A DNA stretch of 64,000 nucleotides from Pseudomonas alkylphenolica. GTDB lineage: Bacteria; Pseudomonadota; Gammaproteobacteria; Pseudomonadales; Pseudomonadaceae. The stretch covers positions 124,001 to 188,000 of the forward strand of contig NZ_JADUCM010000002.1 of NCBI RefSeq assembly GCF_016009175.1. Reading direction: 5' to 3'. Made by a program: the position numbers and the translations under genes. Below are positions 50,771-58,951 of this stretch, piece after piece; position 1 is the first letter of the stretch; every line of letters begins with the position of its first letter. Under the pieces are notes generated by a model. It had not been told where the DNA came from. It was given only the letters and a program-made list of their open reading frames with translations, and did not search any database.

Positions 50771-52776
50771 TTGGCTTTACCTCGGAATCGATCATAATCA
50801 TCTGCATCTCGCTGCGCCGATGCCGATTTAGGTGGCCGACCAATTCGTCTCACGCCACCCTTACACTCTTCACCGGTATCTTCTTTGAATCTATCATCGT
50901 GAAATTGATGAATTGCCGGTATCTCATTACGAAGCGCAGTTTGAGATTTTCGCCTTAAGGCATCTAGTGACTGCAGATCACGCAATGATATGTCACGATC
51001 ACCCTCAACGGTCCTTTGCGTTGATACAAAGTCCAGTTCGAAAAGAGTGCCTCCTACCTCAATCCATATATGCCGAACACACATAGTCAGTACGTATACG
51101 TCAACTTCAATGACACCGCTTCTAGCAACTCGATCAAATATCCCGGTGTTAATCAAATCAACCGACCTATACTTGCGCCCGTACAAATAGACTGCGTCTT
51201 GACGTACAACGGCCGGGTGCACAGACAGGAAGCTCTTTATGGCGACCTCTTGCTGCATCCCGATTGCAGAATTACGGAAGCGGCTGTCCCAGTAATTCCA
51301 GATACCTAGCGGGGTGGGCTTTATTCCGCACCAATACATTTCGGTTTCCATGCGGCCACTTGCGTCAGACGACCGGTTGTCTTTCAGGACTTGGTGAATC
51401 TCCCTACGAGCCATTTGGACAAAATTCAGTCTGCTATGGACATAGGTGGGTTGATCGAGGTCGGATTTTGCTCGCGGGTGCGATGACTCAACCGTAGCTT
51501 TAGACTGGCCAGAGAAAACCGGCGTATTTTCAAGGGTGCCTAGCCAATGGATCTCAGGCTCCGTGTCCAGGGCTGCTGCAGGACCTCGATCAAATACCAG
51601 CCCACCTGCCAAGCCTTCGCAGGGCCACCACTCCGGTTTGATGGTTACCCCGAAAAGCCCACAAAACCATACTTTGTCTACAGCCATGGAAAACAGACAC
51701 ATCCGATAAGCTTCTTTGGTTTCTTTACCCTCGGCAAATCCAATACCAACCACCATTCCGGACAATCCACACACGGCACGAACGACGCAAAATCCATCAA
51801 CGGGGCTACCCTCTGTCAGGCCGGAAAGTTTCTCAACTACGTAGTAACCATCAAACTCGACACTTTGATTTAGATTCGTCAATCTTTCTGAGAAACTTCC
51901 CAAACTGCCGCTCTGGTCGCGGGTCTTTTGTTTACCTTTTACGCCAATAGATTTTTCTTTAGCACTAACTTGTTTATCGATGCAATACCGCACTTGATCA
52001 AAGGTTGGAAATGGGTGCCCTTTACGATTGACGAAAAATGTTGCGCCATTTCGTTCAACGGAAACGCAACCAAATTCCTCTGTAAGAATTTTTCGGTAAA
52101 CTTGGCTATGAGTTTTGTCAGCGGAACGGAATCTAAGATACGCAGCAAGGATTCTGTCCCTCATGGCGCTATCGGCCCGGTAACCCCACTCTTTGCCATT
52201 GGGTGATGGCCGACCCAGCCTGCGCAATTTCCCCGGCCCCTCCCTGTCCCACCTACCGATGCGGTGCAGGGGAGGCATGAGAGCCCACTTGTTTTGTCCA
52301 AAAGTAATGTAGGTGTAGAACCACAACCTCAAGCGAGCTGCATTTTGCTGAGGCGACTGGCTTTTGGCGTGAGCGTTGATTACAGCGTCCGGATCGTCAC
52401 TGGCTAGAACCTCCTGGAGACGAACCATCAGGTCTGAGATAGCCAGAAAACGGCGGTTGACCTTTTGGTCGTAGGTTTCCTTGGCAGAAACCCGCTTTGT
52501 TTCACGCTCTGAAATTGCAATCCCCTTAATCGGTTCAAGCCATGGCGGGAATTTGTCCGTCTCCCCTGAAGCCAGCAGCGCACCCGCTTCGAGCGCTTCT
52601 TCGAACTCGAACCTTGTGAGGGTGATCAAGGTGGTGCGCACGTCTTTCCCTAGATCGCTGAACTCCACCAAGCGCACCCGGTTGTGGACCGCATCACTGT
52701 TCAGGAAATGGTAATAGTGACCTTTGACAAGGCTCCGATAACCTTCTGGGGCAAATAACCTAGCGCCCGTGATCAC
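50767..52776 (-). CDS. tnsB: Tn7-like transposase TnsB (DDE recombinase)
   Basis: 669 residues (Tn7 TnsB is 702). N-terminal DNA-binding regions are followed by an RNase H-fold catalytic domain: Asp309 in EFDGYYV, Asp396 in LVFDRGPA and Glu430 in KATVESSHPR form the DDE triad. It binds the end repeats and joins the 3' ends to the target. Start is GTG at 52776, overlapping the tnsA stop by four bases. Base composition is more AT-rich than the core genes. Confidence 0.92.
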   Translation of the reverse strand: MITGARLFAPEGYRSLVKGHYYHFLNSDAVHNRVRLVEFSDLGKDVRTTLITLTRFEFEEALEAGALLASGETDKFPPWLEPIKGIAISERETKRVSAKETYDQKVNRRFLAISDLMVRLQEVLASDDPDAVINAHAKSQSPQQNAARLRLWFYTYITFGQNKWALMPPLHRIGRWDREGPGKLRRLGRPSPNGKEWGYRADSAMRDRILAAYLRFRSADKTHSQVYRKILTEEFGCVSVERNGATFFVNRKGHPFPTFDQVRYCIDKQVSAKEKSIGVKGKQKTRDQSGSLGSFSERLTNLNQSVEFDGYYVVEKLSGLTEGSPVDGFCVVRAVCGLSGMVVGIGFAEGKETKEAYRMCLFSMAVDKVWFCGLFGVTIKPEWWPCEGLAGGLVFDRGPAAALDTEPEIHWLGTLENTPVFSGQSKATVESSHPRAKSDLDQPTYVHSRLNFVQMARREIHQVLKDNRSSDASGRMETEMYWCGIKPTPLGIWNYWDSRFRNSAIGMQQEVAIKSFLSVHPAVVRQDAVYLYGRKYRSVDLINTGIFDRVARSGVIEVDVYVLTMCVRHIWIEVGGTLFELDFVSTQRTVEGDRDISLRDLQSLDALRRKSQTALRNEIPAIHQFHDDRFKEDTGEECKGGVRRIGRPPKSASAQRDADDYDRFRGKAK

Positions 52777-53735
52777 AGCTCAATCTCCAAGAAAAATTTG
52801 CCGTAGGCTGCAAGCAGATCACCACCATCGGTATCGAGAGGATGGTCGATCAGAATCGGCTTGAAGAAATTTACTGGCAGCTTTCTATCCCAGATGTCTT
52901 GGTAGATCCTCGCAATAAACTGGTCACGTTTACCCCATCGGGCTGCATACCGGTAAATGATGGGGTGGATCAAGGCTCCAGCATCCACAGCGTCCTCAAT
53001 CTCTGCGCTAAACTCCCCGAGCAGCTCGGGTTCGAGGGTCAGCGGCAAGCCATGCATCGGAAAAAGCAGATCGAGATTGCCCACGACGATCGGGTCCAGA
53101 CGATCCAAAGACATTTGAACGGTCCTGATACCGCCGCTTGCATAATGCAGTTGCTCTAGGGCTGTGCGCAGCTCAGCGTGATCACGGTCCTTTTTTTGCT
53201 GGTTAGGGGTCTTGGCTGCTGAGTAGCGCCTCTCGCGGAAGGCGTGAGCTTGATCCTTCACTGTCCAATTGACCGCGTAGGGTCTCCCATCTGAACCCAT
53301 CAAATACAGTAAAAGGTCCCCCTGATAGGGAAAGGGCATTCTCTGTCGGCTACCAGCATTAGTGGTAATCACCACTTGGTGATGCTTGAAGCCAATTTGC
53401 TTGGCGATTTCCATCGTCCCAGTGACAGGATGAGGAAAATGTCCTTTGGTGAGTGGATGCCCGTGCAAAGGATGCGGGGCGTGATATGGCCACAGCATCT
53501 TCTGCTCGTGAATGTCGAGCAGTTGAGGATGGAAGAGCGCGAGCTGGGTGAACACCGCTTCTGGAGTGGACAGCGAGTGAATCGCACGGCCGAGCTTCCG
53601 GCTATTCATTCTGCTGATACGAGAGCCCTTAGGGGCTTCTCGTGGAACCGCTAAAACCGATGGCGTGTAGATATCGCCCCACGCGAAGTGAGCTTGTCGG
53701 CTCCTGATGAGGGCAAATCTCTCCTGCAAAGTCAT
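52773..53735 (-). CDS. tnsA: Tn7-like endonuclease TnsA
   Basis: 320 residues (Tn7 TnsA is 273). TnsA cuts the 5' ends of the element, which gives cut-and-paste movement with TnsB. The restriction-enzyme-like triad is visible: Glu59 in STPEAVFTQL, Asp140 in PYQGDLLLYL and Lys160 in VNWTVKD. The ATG at 53735 is used; a TTG precedes it in frame. First gene of the tnsABC operon. Confidence 0.88.
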   Translation of the reverse strand: MTLQERFALIRSRQAHFAWGDIYTPSVLAVPREAPKGSRISRMNSRKLGRAIHSLSTPEAVFTQLALFHPQLLDIHEQKMLWPYHAPHPLHGHPLTKGHFPHPVTGTMEIAKQIGFKHHQVVITTNAGSRQRMPFPYQGDLLLYLMGSDGRPYAVNWTVKDQAHAFRERRYSAAKTPNQQKKDRDHAELRTALEQLHYASGGIRTVQMSLDRLDPIVVGNLDLLFPMHGLPLTLEPELLGEFSAEIEDAVDAGALIHPIIYRYAARWGKRDQFIARIYQDIWDRKLPVNFFKPILIDHPLDTDGGDLLAAYGKFFLEIEL

Positions 53736-53738
53736 CAA

Positions 53739-54369
53739 TACAGTCCAATGTCTACGGACCCAAGATTGTCATCCAGCCTGGGGATAATTTGCTGGATGCC
53801 CCTGTAGCCCTTGCTTCCCGGGCAGGCCCAAGAGTGCCGGGTTGTGGATAACGCTCACCTTCTTGTGGATGAACGAAGTCCTGCAGGACTTGACGTCCCG
53901 CATGTTCGGAATAGACAATGGAAAGGTCAGGTCGCTAAATTCTGACTTATCCACAGAGGCCCAAGGTCGCACTTGGGCCTTTGTCTATCTGATTTCTAGC
54001 GTTATTCAACTAGTCAGATTTCATTCAATACTTCCTTATTATTAATACGTGTTAAGAATCTAGTACGCAGTTAGTCAGGCATCTGCAATGGGTGGCGCTG
54101 GATACACACGGCTCTGTGTGCACATTTTAAAGCGCTTAGCTCAGCAGGATATGTTACCGCCGTGGTTAACTGGGTGACAACTGAAAAGTCACCCCTCTCT
54201 GGTCGGAACTGGCTTCAAAATTGTCCAGCTCGTGTCATTATCAAGAGCAACCGTGCGCATCATACCCATCAAAGGCTATATATCATCACTCCCTTATCTC
54301 GACTGATAATTTAAGGGATTAGCCCTAACCAAATAAAATATTGAAAACGGCAAGCGTTTGGTGACGGAA
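53739..54369. other. Gene-free region between tnsA and tnsD
   Basis: No coding region is supported. It must hold the divergent promoters of tnsABC (minus) and tnsD (plus). A small dyad CATCCAG...CTGGATG lies at about 53770-53800, near the tnsA start, and might regulate tnsA. The sequence is AT-rich toward tnsD. Confidence 0.45.
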
Positions 54370-56004
54370 ATGGCTGATTCTGCAAATGCATCGGTCCCTA
54401 TCGTTCGATGGCTGCCAGATGAAACCTTTTTCAGCATTTGTTGTCGTCAGCACCGCTTCATGTGCCAAGTTACTACGGCTATCACTACTGCATGGTTATT
54501 TGGTGAGGGATCAAGTCGTATGCAGCATGACTTCCCAAGCAGACTGAACTCTTTGCCGCAAAAAGCCAAAGAGGTATGGGGCAGCCCATTTAACATCATT
54601 ACAGAACATACGATATTGCCGTTGTTTTTTCATTTTCAATCTAAGGAAAGAATTGAAGACATCTTTGATACGGTTTCAAACAATTCTTTAGGCACCTTAA
54701 AATTTCGACTGGGTCTGGTGACCGGTCGCTTTGGCGCAGAGCATCCACTGAAAGCATGCCTCGAATGTTTAAAGGAAGACCGTATCAAGTATGGGGTCGC
54801 CTACTGGCACCTGTCCCATCAGTATCCAGGCGTCACGATATGCCCTAAACACGGAACTCTAATTGGGATTTGCTCAGCCAACCGGCAATGGTCGGACTCA
54901 GCGCTATGGGTGCTACCCACCGAAGACATAATAGCGAGCGTTGCAGAGCAACCCATATGTCCGACAGTGGAGCAAATTCTCAAGCGCTTAGGACACTCGG
55001 TGATTGAGTTAGCCAAGCTAGGCGTCTCTGTGCAGTTTCGTCCTGAAGATGTCACGGCTGCTTATAACGAAGCTATTCGTCGTCTCTCCGTAAACACAGA
55101 AGGATGCATTGATGTCGAAGCAGACCTAGCTTCGTTCGCTTTACAACTGCAACCGTATCTTCCACTGGCCTCGCTTCCGACGACTCCACGGAAAGCTGGA
55201 AATTTTATACAGAGTCTGACCCGCACACCGCGCGTTAACTCCCATCCGCTCAAACATTTGATTCTGATCACCTGTATCTTCGGCGAGTTTGCGCAGTTTT
55301 TGGGTGCGTTACACAGGTTCCAGTCTCTAGGTGATCAGGAGATCCCACTACATTCTCCAGACCACGGAAGACGAGCAGTAGACGATAAACCAGCACACGG
55401 ATTTAAAGGTCAGGAAATCAGCGACAGGGTCTTCAAAAAACTGAAGCCTAAAAAACTGAAACCCCAGTTTCGGGAGCAGATCTTGGGTTGCTTGCGCAAA
55501 GGAGTGGAGAAAAATTCCATAGAGGAACGATATGGTATCTCGGTTTCTACGATAAACAGGATCCTGAGCTCTGATCCTCACCTGATGGCTGCTTGGAAAA
55601 CTCAGCGCAGGGAGCTATTGCTACACGATCACCGTACGAAGTGGGTTAGCGGCATCGGCATGAATCCAGACGCAAGTCCGAAAATCCTGAGATTAATGCT
55701 CCCCAAGATCTATCAATGGCTATACCGGAACGATAATGATTGGTTGATGGCTCAAACAAAGCGGATGCCAAGTGGCCGCGTAGGCAACTATCAAAAAATT
55801 GATTGGAGTGCACGCGACCGGCAGCTATGCGAATCAATTGAATTAAGCATTCAAAAATCGAAAGCTTCGGGTACGAATTTTCCTGTTCGAGCTAGTCATA
55901 TTTTCGCGTTGGTGCCGACACTGCATAGGTGCCTAGAGAAAAGAAATCGCTACCCAGAAGCACGAAAGCTATTAGAACGCATTATCCAATCGGCCAAGAC
56001 TTAA
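54370..56004 (+). CDS. tnsD: TnsD-like TniQ target-selector protein
   Basis: 544 residues, close to Tn7 TnsD (508). The TniQ zinc-binding motif is clear: CLECLKED, WHLSHQYPGVTICPKHG (Cys130, Cys133, Cys158, His161). A C-terminal DNA-binding region includes IEERYGISVSTINRIL. TnsD binds the 3' end of glmS and directs insertion into attTn7, which matches the insertion site of this element. TTG and GTG codons lie in frame just before the chosen ATG. Convergent with the second tniQ gene. Confidence 0.88.
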   Translation: MADSANASVPIVRWLPDETFFSICCRQHRFMCQVTTAITTAWLFGEGSSRMQHDFPSRLNSLPQKAKEVWGSPFNIITEHTILPLFFHFQSKERIEDIFDTVSNNSLGTLKFRLGLVTGRFGAEHPLKACLECLKEDRIKYGVAYWHLSHQYPGVTICPKHGTLIGICSANRQWSDSALWVLPTEDIIASVAEQPICPTVEQILKRLGHSVIELAKLGVSVQFRPEDVTAAYNEAIRRLSVNTEGCIDVEADLASFALQLQPYLPLASLPTTPRKAGNFIQSLTRTPRVNSHPLKHLILITCIFGEFAQFLGALHRFQSLGDQEIPLHSPDHGRRAVDDKPAHGFKGQEISDRVFKKLKPKKLKPQFREQILGCLRKGVEKNSIEERYGISVSTINRILSSDPHLMAAWKTQRRELLLHDHRTKWVSGIGMNPDASPKILRLMLPKIYQWLYRNDNDWLMAQTKRMPSGRVGNYQKIDWSARDRQLCESIELSIQKSKASGTNFPVRASHIFALVPTLHRCLEKRNRYPEARKLLERIIQSAKT

Positions 56005-56031
56005 TATGCAATTGCAGCGACGCTCAGTAAT

Positions 56032-56946
56032 CTATTCCCGGCAAGTGGTCGCATACCTACCATTACCATAATTACGCCATAGAGACTCAATAGGAATTAA
56101 CTCTTTATCATAGTCCCGTAAATCAACAACAAACTCATCGAAAGCTTCATAGGAATAAATTATAATCTGCAGAATTTCTTCAGGGTGACATTCCAAATTT
56201 ATCAAAAAAGTCTCGAAGCTTTTTACTTCAAAATTCCTTGAAATCCGATCTATAAGCTCAATCATGGATGTTTGTTCAGATTTCATCCGCTTCGCCGATT
56301 TTTTTAGGCTGCGCAACTTATCGGACAGAATGGCCGCTGCAGAATGGATTGAAATAGAGAATTGAAAAGCGCATAGAGCTTCAACGAAGCGAGCACGTTT
56401 GAGAGCATCTTCATCCAAGTTGATAACGCTCTCTGCGCTACCGAGGTGTCGCCCAGAACACTTTCTCCACATCACATCGAGATTGTGGCCTTTCGATGAG
56501 AAAGGTTGGTCGCAGTATGGGCAAGTGGACAGCAGCACCACGTTGTGCGTGGCACACACGCTCACATGATCAGGGAAATTTCGTCGCCAGTAGGAAAAAC
56601 CCAAATTTTGCACGTCCTGTCTGACGCATTCCGGGCAGTAGGCGTGCAAGTCGGAATTAATAATCGCCATTCGGGGTTTGAGATACGCCGTTCGAGAATA
56701 GGTGACATCTCGGGTATCCCTGATAACAAACTGAAGGGGCAATTGGGTGTGTTCGTGCAGCAAGCGGTTGAAGCCATAGCAACCTTCCCACCCCATCGTT
56801 GAGGCGATCACCTTAACTGCTTGGTGAGTAATCTCCCCTTCAGAAAGCCAGCGTAATCTGTCTACCCTCCAATCCATAAAATTCACGAGCAAATTGCGGT
56901 CAACATATGAGCGCAGAGATTCATTAGGTTGGATACGCAACAGCAT
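56032..56946 (-). CDS. tniQ: Second, shorter TniQ-family protein
   Basis: 304 residues. The zinc motif is present with spacing of TniQ: HAYCPECVRQD (Cys104, Cys107), YWRRNFPDHVSVCATHN (Cys131, His134), then a second pair, CPYC, with a further MWRKC. It lacks the long C-terminal DNA-binding part of the 544-residue TnsD-like protein. Many Tn7-like elements carry extra TniQ proteins that choose a different target, so this may direct a second transposition route. Strongly AT-rich codon use marks it as foreign. Confidence 0.82.
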   Translation of the reverse strand: MLLRIQPNESLRSYVDRNLLVNFMDWRVDRLRWLSEGEITHQAVKVIASTMGWEGCYGFNRLLHEHTQLPLQFVIRDTRDVTYSRTAYLKPRMAIINSDLHAYCPECVRQDVQNLGFSYWRRNFPDHVSVCATHNVVLLSTCPYCDQPFSSKGHNLDVMWRKCSGRHLGSAESVINLDEDALKRARFVEALCAFQFSISIHSAAAILSDKLRSLKKSAKRMKSEQTSMIELIDRISRNFEVKSFETFLINLECHPEEILQIIIYSYEAFDEFVVDLRDYDKELIPIESLWRNYGNGRYATTCRE

Positions 56947-57028
56947 GGATGGGTTGGCCCCTCAGCGACTGATCCCGCGTCTTCGTTCAAGGGTTGCGAT
57001 TGGGCAACCAACGCCAGATATCAGGTGT

Positions 57029-57054
57029 AAAAAAGGCACCCAAAGGTGCCTTTT
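57029..57054 (-). terminator. Terminator-like hairpin upstream of the second tniQ
   Basis: AAAAGGCACC and GGTGCCTTTT form a perfect 10-bp stem with a four-base loop and an extra A-run, which becomes a T-run on the minus strand. It lies 85 bases upstream of tniQ, so it could attenuate transcription entering from the right end of the element. The rest of 56947-57346 holds no supported gene. Confidence 0.65.
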
Positions 57055-57346
57055 CGGAAGGTTCGAGGAGTAGTCGCAGCGATCCTTTAACTCCCAGCCT
57101 TGCGACCTTGGGTTCAGAATCCGACCGGCTATGCCCGTCGTCACTACTTCAGAGAAACCAGCATTCTCTGCTGCCGAAGTTGCGGGGGACCTTGCTGGTA
57201 CCCAGTCCCGACGGATGCGCAGTTGCAGTCCTCGACTACAAGCCTATACAGGGTGACACGCGTGTCAATTAGATTCTGAGGCGTAATTCCAAGCAGGGTG
57301 CATCACTGCACCCCGCCAGCCCGGATTGGTCCCGAACAGGATTACC

Positions 57347-57392
57347 TGCGACAGCTTTAATTCCCGTGCGACAGGTTTAATTCCCTAAATCC
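57347..57392 (-). repeat. Right-end repeats of the Tn7-like element (putative TnsB sites)
   Basis: Two adjacent copies, TGCGACAGCTTTAATTCCCG (57347-57366) and TGCGACAGGTTTAATTCCCT (57367-57386, running on as AAATCC), are reverse complements of the left-end repeats. Close packing on the right and wide spacing on the left is the classic Tn7 end asymmetry. Confidence 0.82.
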
Positions 57393-57397
57393 ACATA
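57393..57397. repeat. Right copy of candidate target-site duplication ACATA
   Basis: Identical to 13342-13346 and directly adjacent to the right terminal repeat. Confidence 0.7.
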
Positions 57398-57411
57398 ACC
57401 GTCGCAACTAC

Positions 57412-57440
57412 AAGGGAGCCTCTTTTTGGCTCCCTTTTTG
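57412..57440 (+). terminator. Terminator just outside the right end, probably the original glmS terminator
   Basis: AAGGGAGCC and GGCTCCCTTTTT form a strong 8-9 bp stem with a T-run, 14 bases after the ACATA repeat. No gene ends here now, while glmS has no terminator at the left end. Joining the two flanks would place this hairpin about 45 bases after the glmS stop. From here to 57650 I see no further gene. Confidence 0.8.
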
Positions 57441-57650
57441 TGTTCGGCATACAGATCAACGTGCCGATTCCACTTAGTCGTGCCTGCAAGTGCCTGGCCG
57501 GGAGGAGCCCCTGCATTTGAGGAAAGCTATTGCACCGTTTAGAGGCAGTTTCTGCTTCATTCCTGCGGTGCCGAGCCTGTAAACAGCCATTTTGTACGTT
57601 GGCGTGGATTTTGCGGTGGCTTCGCTGAGCTAAATCAACGAGGACGATTC

Positions 57651-58883
57651 ATGCTTGCCAATCGCCGTTTCATTTCCTGCTTTCTTCCATTTGCCTTTCT
57701 CCCGCTGGCCGAAGTTGTTCAGGCAGACACACAGCCACCGTTTGCCATTCTGGAACAGCTCTCTGCAATACCGACCAAGTTGGAACAAGGTCAATATGCG
57801 GGGAATTACTATGTACCTTCCTCGCTGGAGAATGTCAGTTGGGGATACTTGCCAAATCGCACCGCGAAGCCGGTTTTGAGCATCCCCTCCGGAAGCGTGG
57901 TGACCTTTGACACATTGTCCCATGAAGGCCTCATGGAAGATCAGGGGCGGGATCCGGTCGCTTATTTCGGGGCGCACGGTGTCAAGCCAGGGCAGGTGTT
58001 GAAGGAAGCCATTGCCTTGACAGCCTCCGATCGTGCCCATGATTTCGCCAAGGATGGTCCCCACGTGGTTACGGGTCCAGTTGCCGTGGAAGGGGCGCAA
58101 CCGGGCGATGTGCTCAAGGTTGAAATCCTGGCAGTTGAGCCACGGGTTCCTTATGGCGTTATTTCAAGTCGACACGGCTTTGGTGCGCTTCCGGGCGAAT
58201 ATCCCAAAACCCCAGCCCAGGCCAATGCGAGCGCCGAGCACCCGGAGCGCTACGGCAACCTATCGATCTTTACACCCATCGAGCAGGGCGAGGCGGGGTA
58301 TGTCGGTACCCTGGATGGTGGCGCGGGCAAGAAGATACGATTTCCGCTGCACCCCTTCATGGGCATCATGGGCGTCGCGGCTAACACCGACCAGCCCGTA
58401 CATTCTGTTCCCCCGGCCCATTATGGCGGCAATCTGGACGTGAATGATCTGGGAGCGGGCGCCACAGCCTACTACCCGGTAATGGTTCCCGGTGCCCTGT
58501 TTTACACCGGTGATAGCCACTTTGTTCAAGGGGATGGCGAGGTGGCGTTGACTGCGCTGGAAGGATCGGCGCGGGCAACCTTTCGCCTCACACTGCTGAA
58601 AAGCGGCGCCAAGCAGATTCCTGGCAAATCGATTTCCCAGCCGATGGGCGAAACAGATGACTTCTGGATCACCCTTGGGCTGGATGAGGATCTGGATGAG
58701 GCAATGAAGAAGTCCACGCGTGAAGCGATCCGCTTCCTCAAGGCGAAATATGGCATCGATGAAGCGGTTGCGTTCGCCTACCTGAGTGCCGCAACTGACT
58801 TTCAGGTCTCTCAGGTGGTCGATAGAACCAAGGGCATCAATTCAATGATCCGCAAGGCAGACTTCAGCGAGTTCGAGGACTAA
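57651..58883 (+). CDS. Exported acetamidase/formamidase-family protein
   Basis: 410 residues. A signal peptide (MLANRRFISCFLPFAFLPLAEVVQA) precedes an FmdA/AmdA-type fold: VVTGPVAVEGAQPGDVLKVEIL, LHPFMGIMGVA and GGNLDVNDLGAGATAYYPV are family motifs. Family enzymes hydrolyse formamide or acetamide to ammonia and acid, but are usually cytoplasmic; an exported form is less common and its substrate is unknown. First gene of the flank right of attTn7. Confidence 0.82.
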   Translation: MLANRRFISCFLPFAFLPLAEVVQADTQPPFAILEQLSAIPTKLEQGQYAGNYYVPSSLENVSWGYLPNRTAKPVLSIPSGSVVTFDTLSHEGLMEDQGRDPVAYFGAHGVKPGQVLKEAIALTASDRAHDFAKDGPHVVTGPVAVEGAQPGDVLKVEILAVEPRVPYGVISSRHGFGALPGEYPKTPAQANASAEHPERYGNLSIFTPIEQGEAGYVGTLDGGAGKKIRFPLHPFMGIMGVAANTDQPVHSVPPAHYGGNLDVNDLGAGATAYYPVMVPGALFYTGDSHFVQGDGEVALTALEGSARATFRLTLLKSGAKQIPGKSISQPMGETDDFWITLGLDEDLDEAMKKSTREAIRFLKAKYGIDEAVAFAYLSAATDFQVSQVVDRTKGINSMIRKADFSEFED

Positions 58884-58898
58884 GGCTGCAATGCCTAA

Positions 58899-58933
58899 CC
58901 ACAAAAAACCCCGTTTATCGGGGGTTTTTGTGG
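58899..58933. terminator. Bidirectional terminator between convergent genes
   Basis: CCACAAAAAACCCC and its complement GGGGTTTTTGTGG pair around a short loop. A/T runs on both sides suit termination of the amidase gene (plus) and the L,D-transpeptidase gene (minus). Confidence 0.88.
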
Positions 58934-58951
58934 TTCTGCCGGTCCAGCAAG

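Larger units (their letters stand above)
13347..57392. mobile_element. About 44-kb Tn7-like transposon inserted at attTn7 downstream of glmS
   Basis: The ends are inverted relatives: the left end (from 13348) and the reverse complement of the right end (from 57392) agree over about 25 bases as GGATTTAGrGAATwAAAmCTGTCGCA. Similar CTGTCGCA-bearing repeats recur inside each end (three left, two right), like TnsB-binding sites. ACATA flanks both borders. The element encodes TnsA, TnsB, TnsC and two TniQ proteins near the right end and about 35 kb of catabolic, exopolysaccharide and detergent-related cargo. Just outside the right end lies a terminator probably belonging to glmS. Unlike classical Tn7, the tns genes are at the end distal to glmS. 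Nested older insertions cannot be excluded. Confidence 0.85.

Noticed and set aside
54126-54180. A TTAGCTCAGCAGGA segment resembling a tRNA D-arm between tnsA and tnsD
   Set aside because: No matching T-arm or acceptor stem follows within tRNA distance.
57083-57135. A tRNA-like stretch with a GGGTTCAGAATCC segment resembling a T-arm
   Set aside because: The loop has an extra base, and no acceptor, D or anticodon arms can be paired around it.
49439-57392. A CRISPR-associated transposon
   Set aside because: No CRISPR repeats, Cas5/6/7/8 or Cas12k genes are visible; the TnsD-like protein and insertion site explain targeting by the classical route.
57401-57406. An extra GTCGCA outside the right end as a further TnsB site
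   Set aside because: It lies beyond the ACATA repeat, in the opposite orientation to the right-end repeats, and lacks the AT-rich half of the motif.
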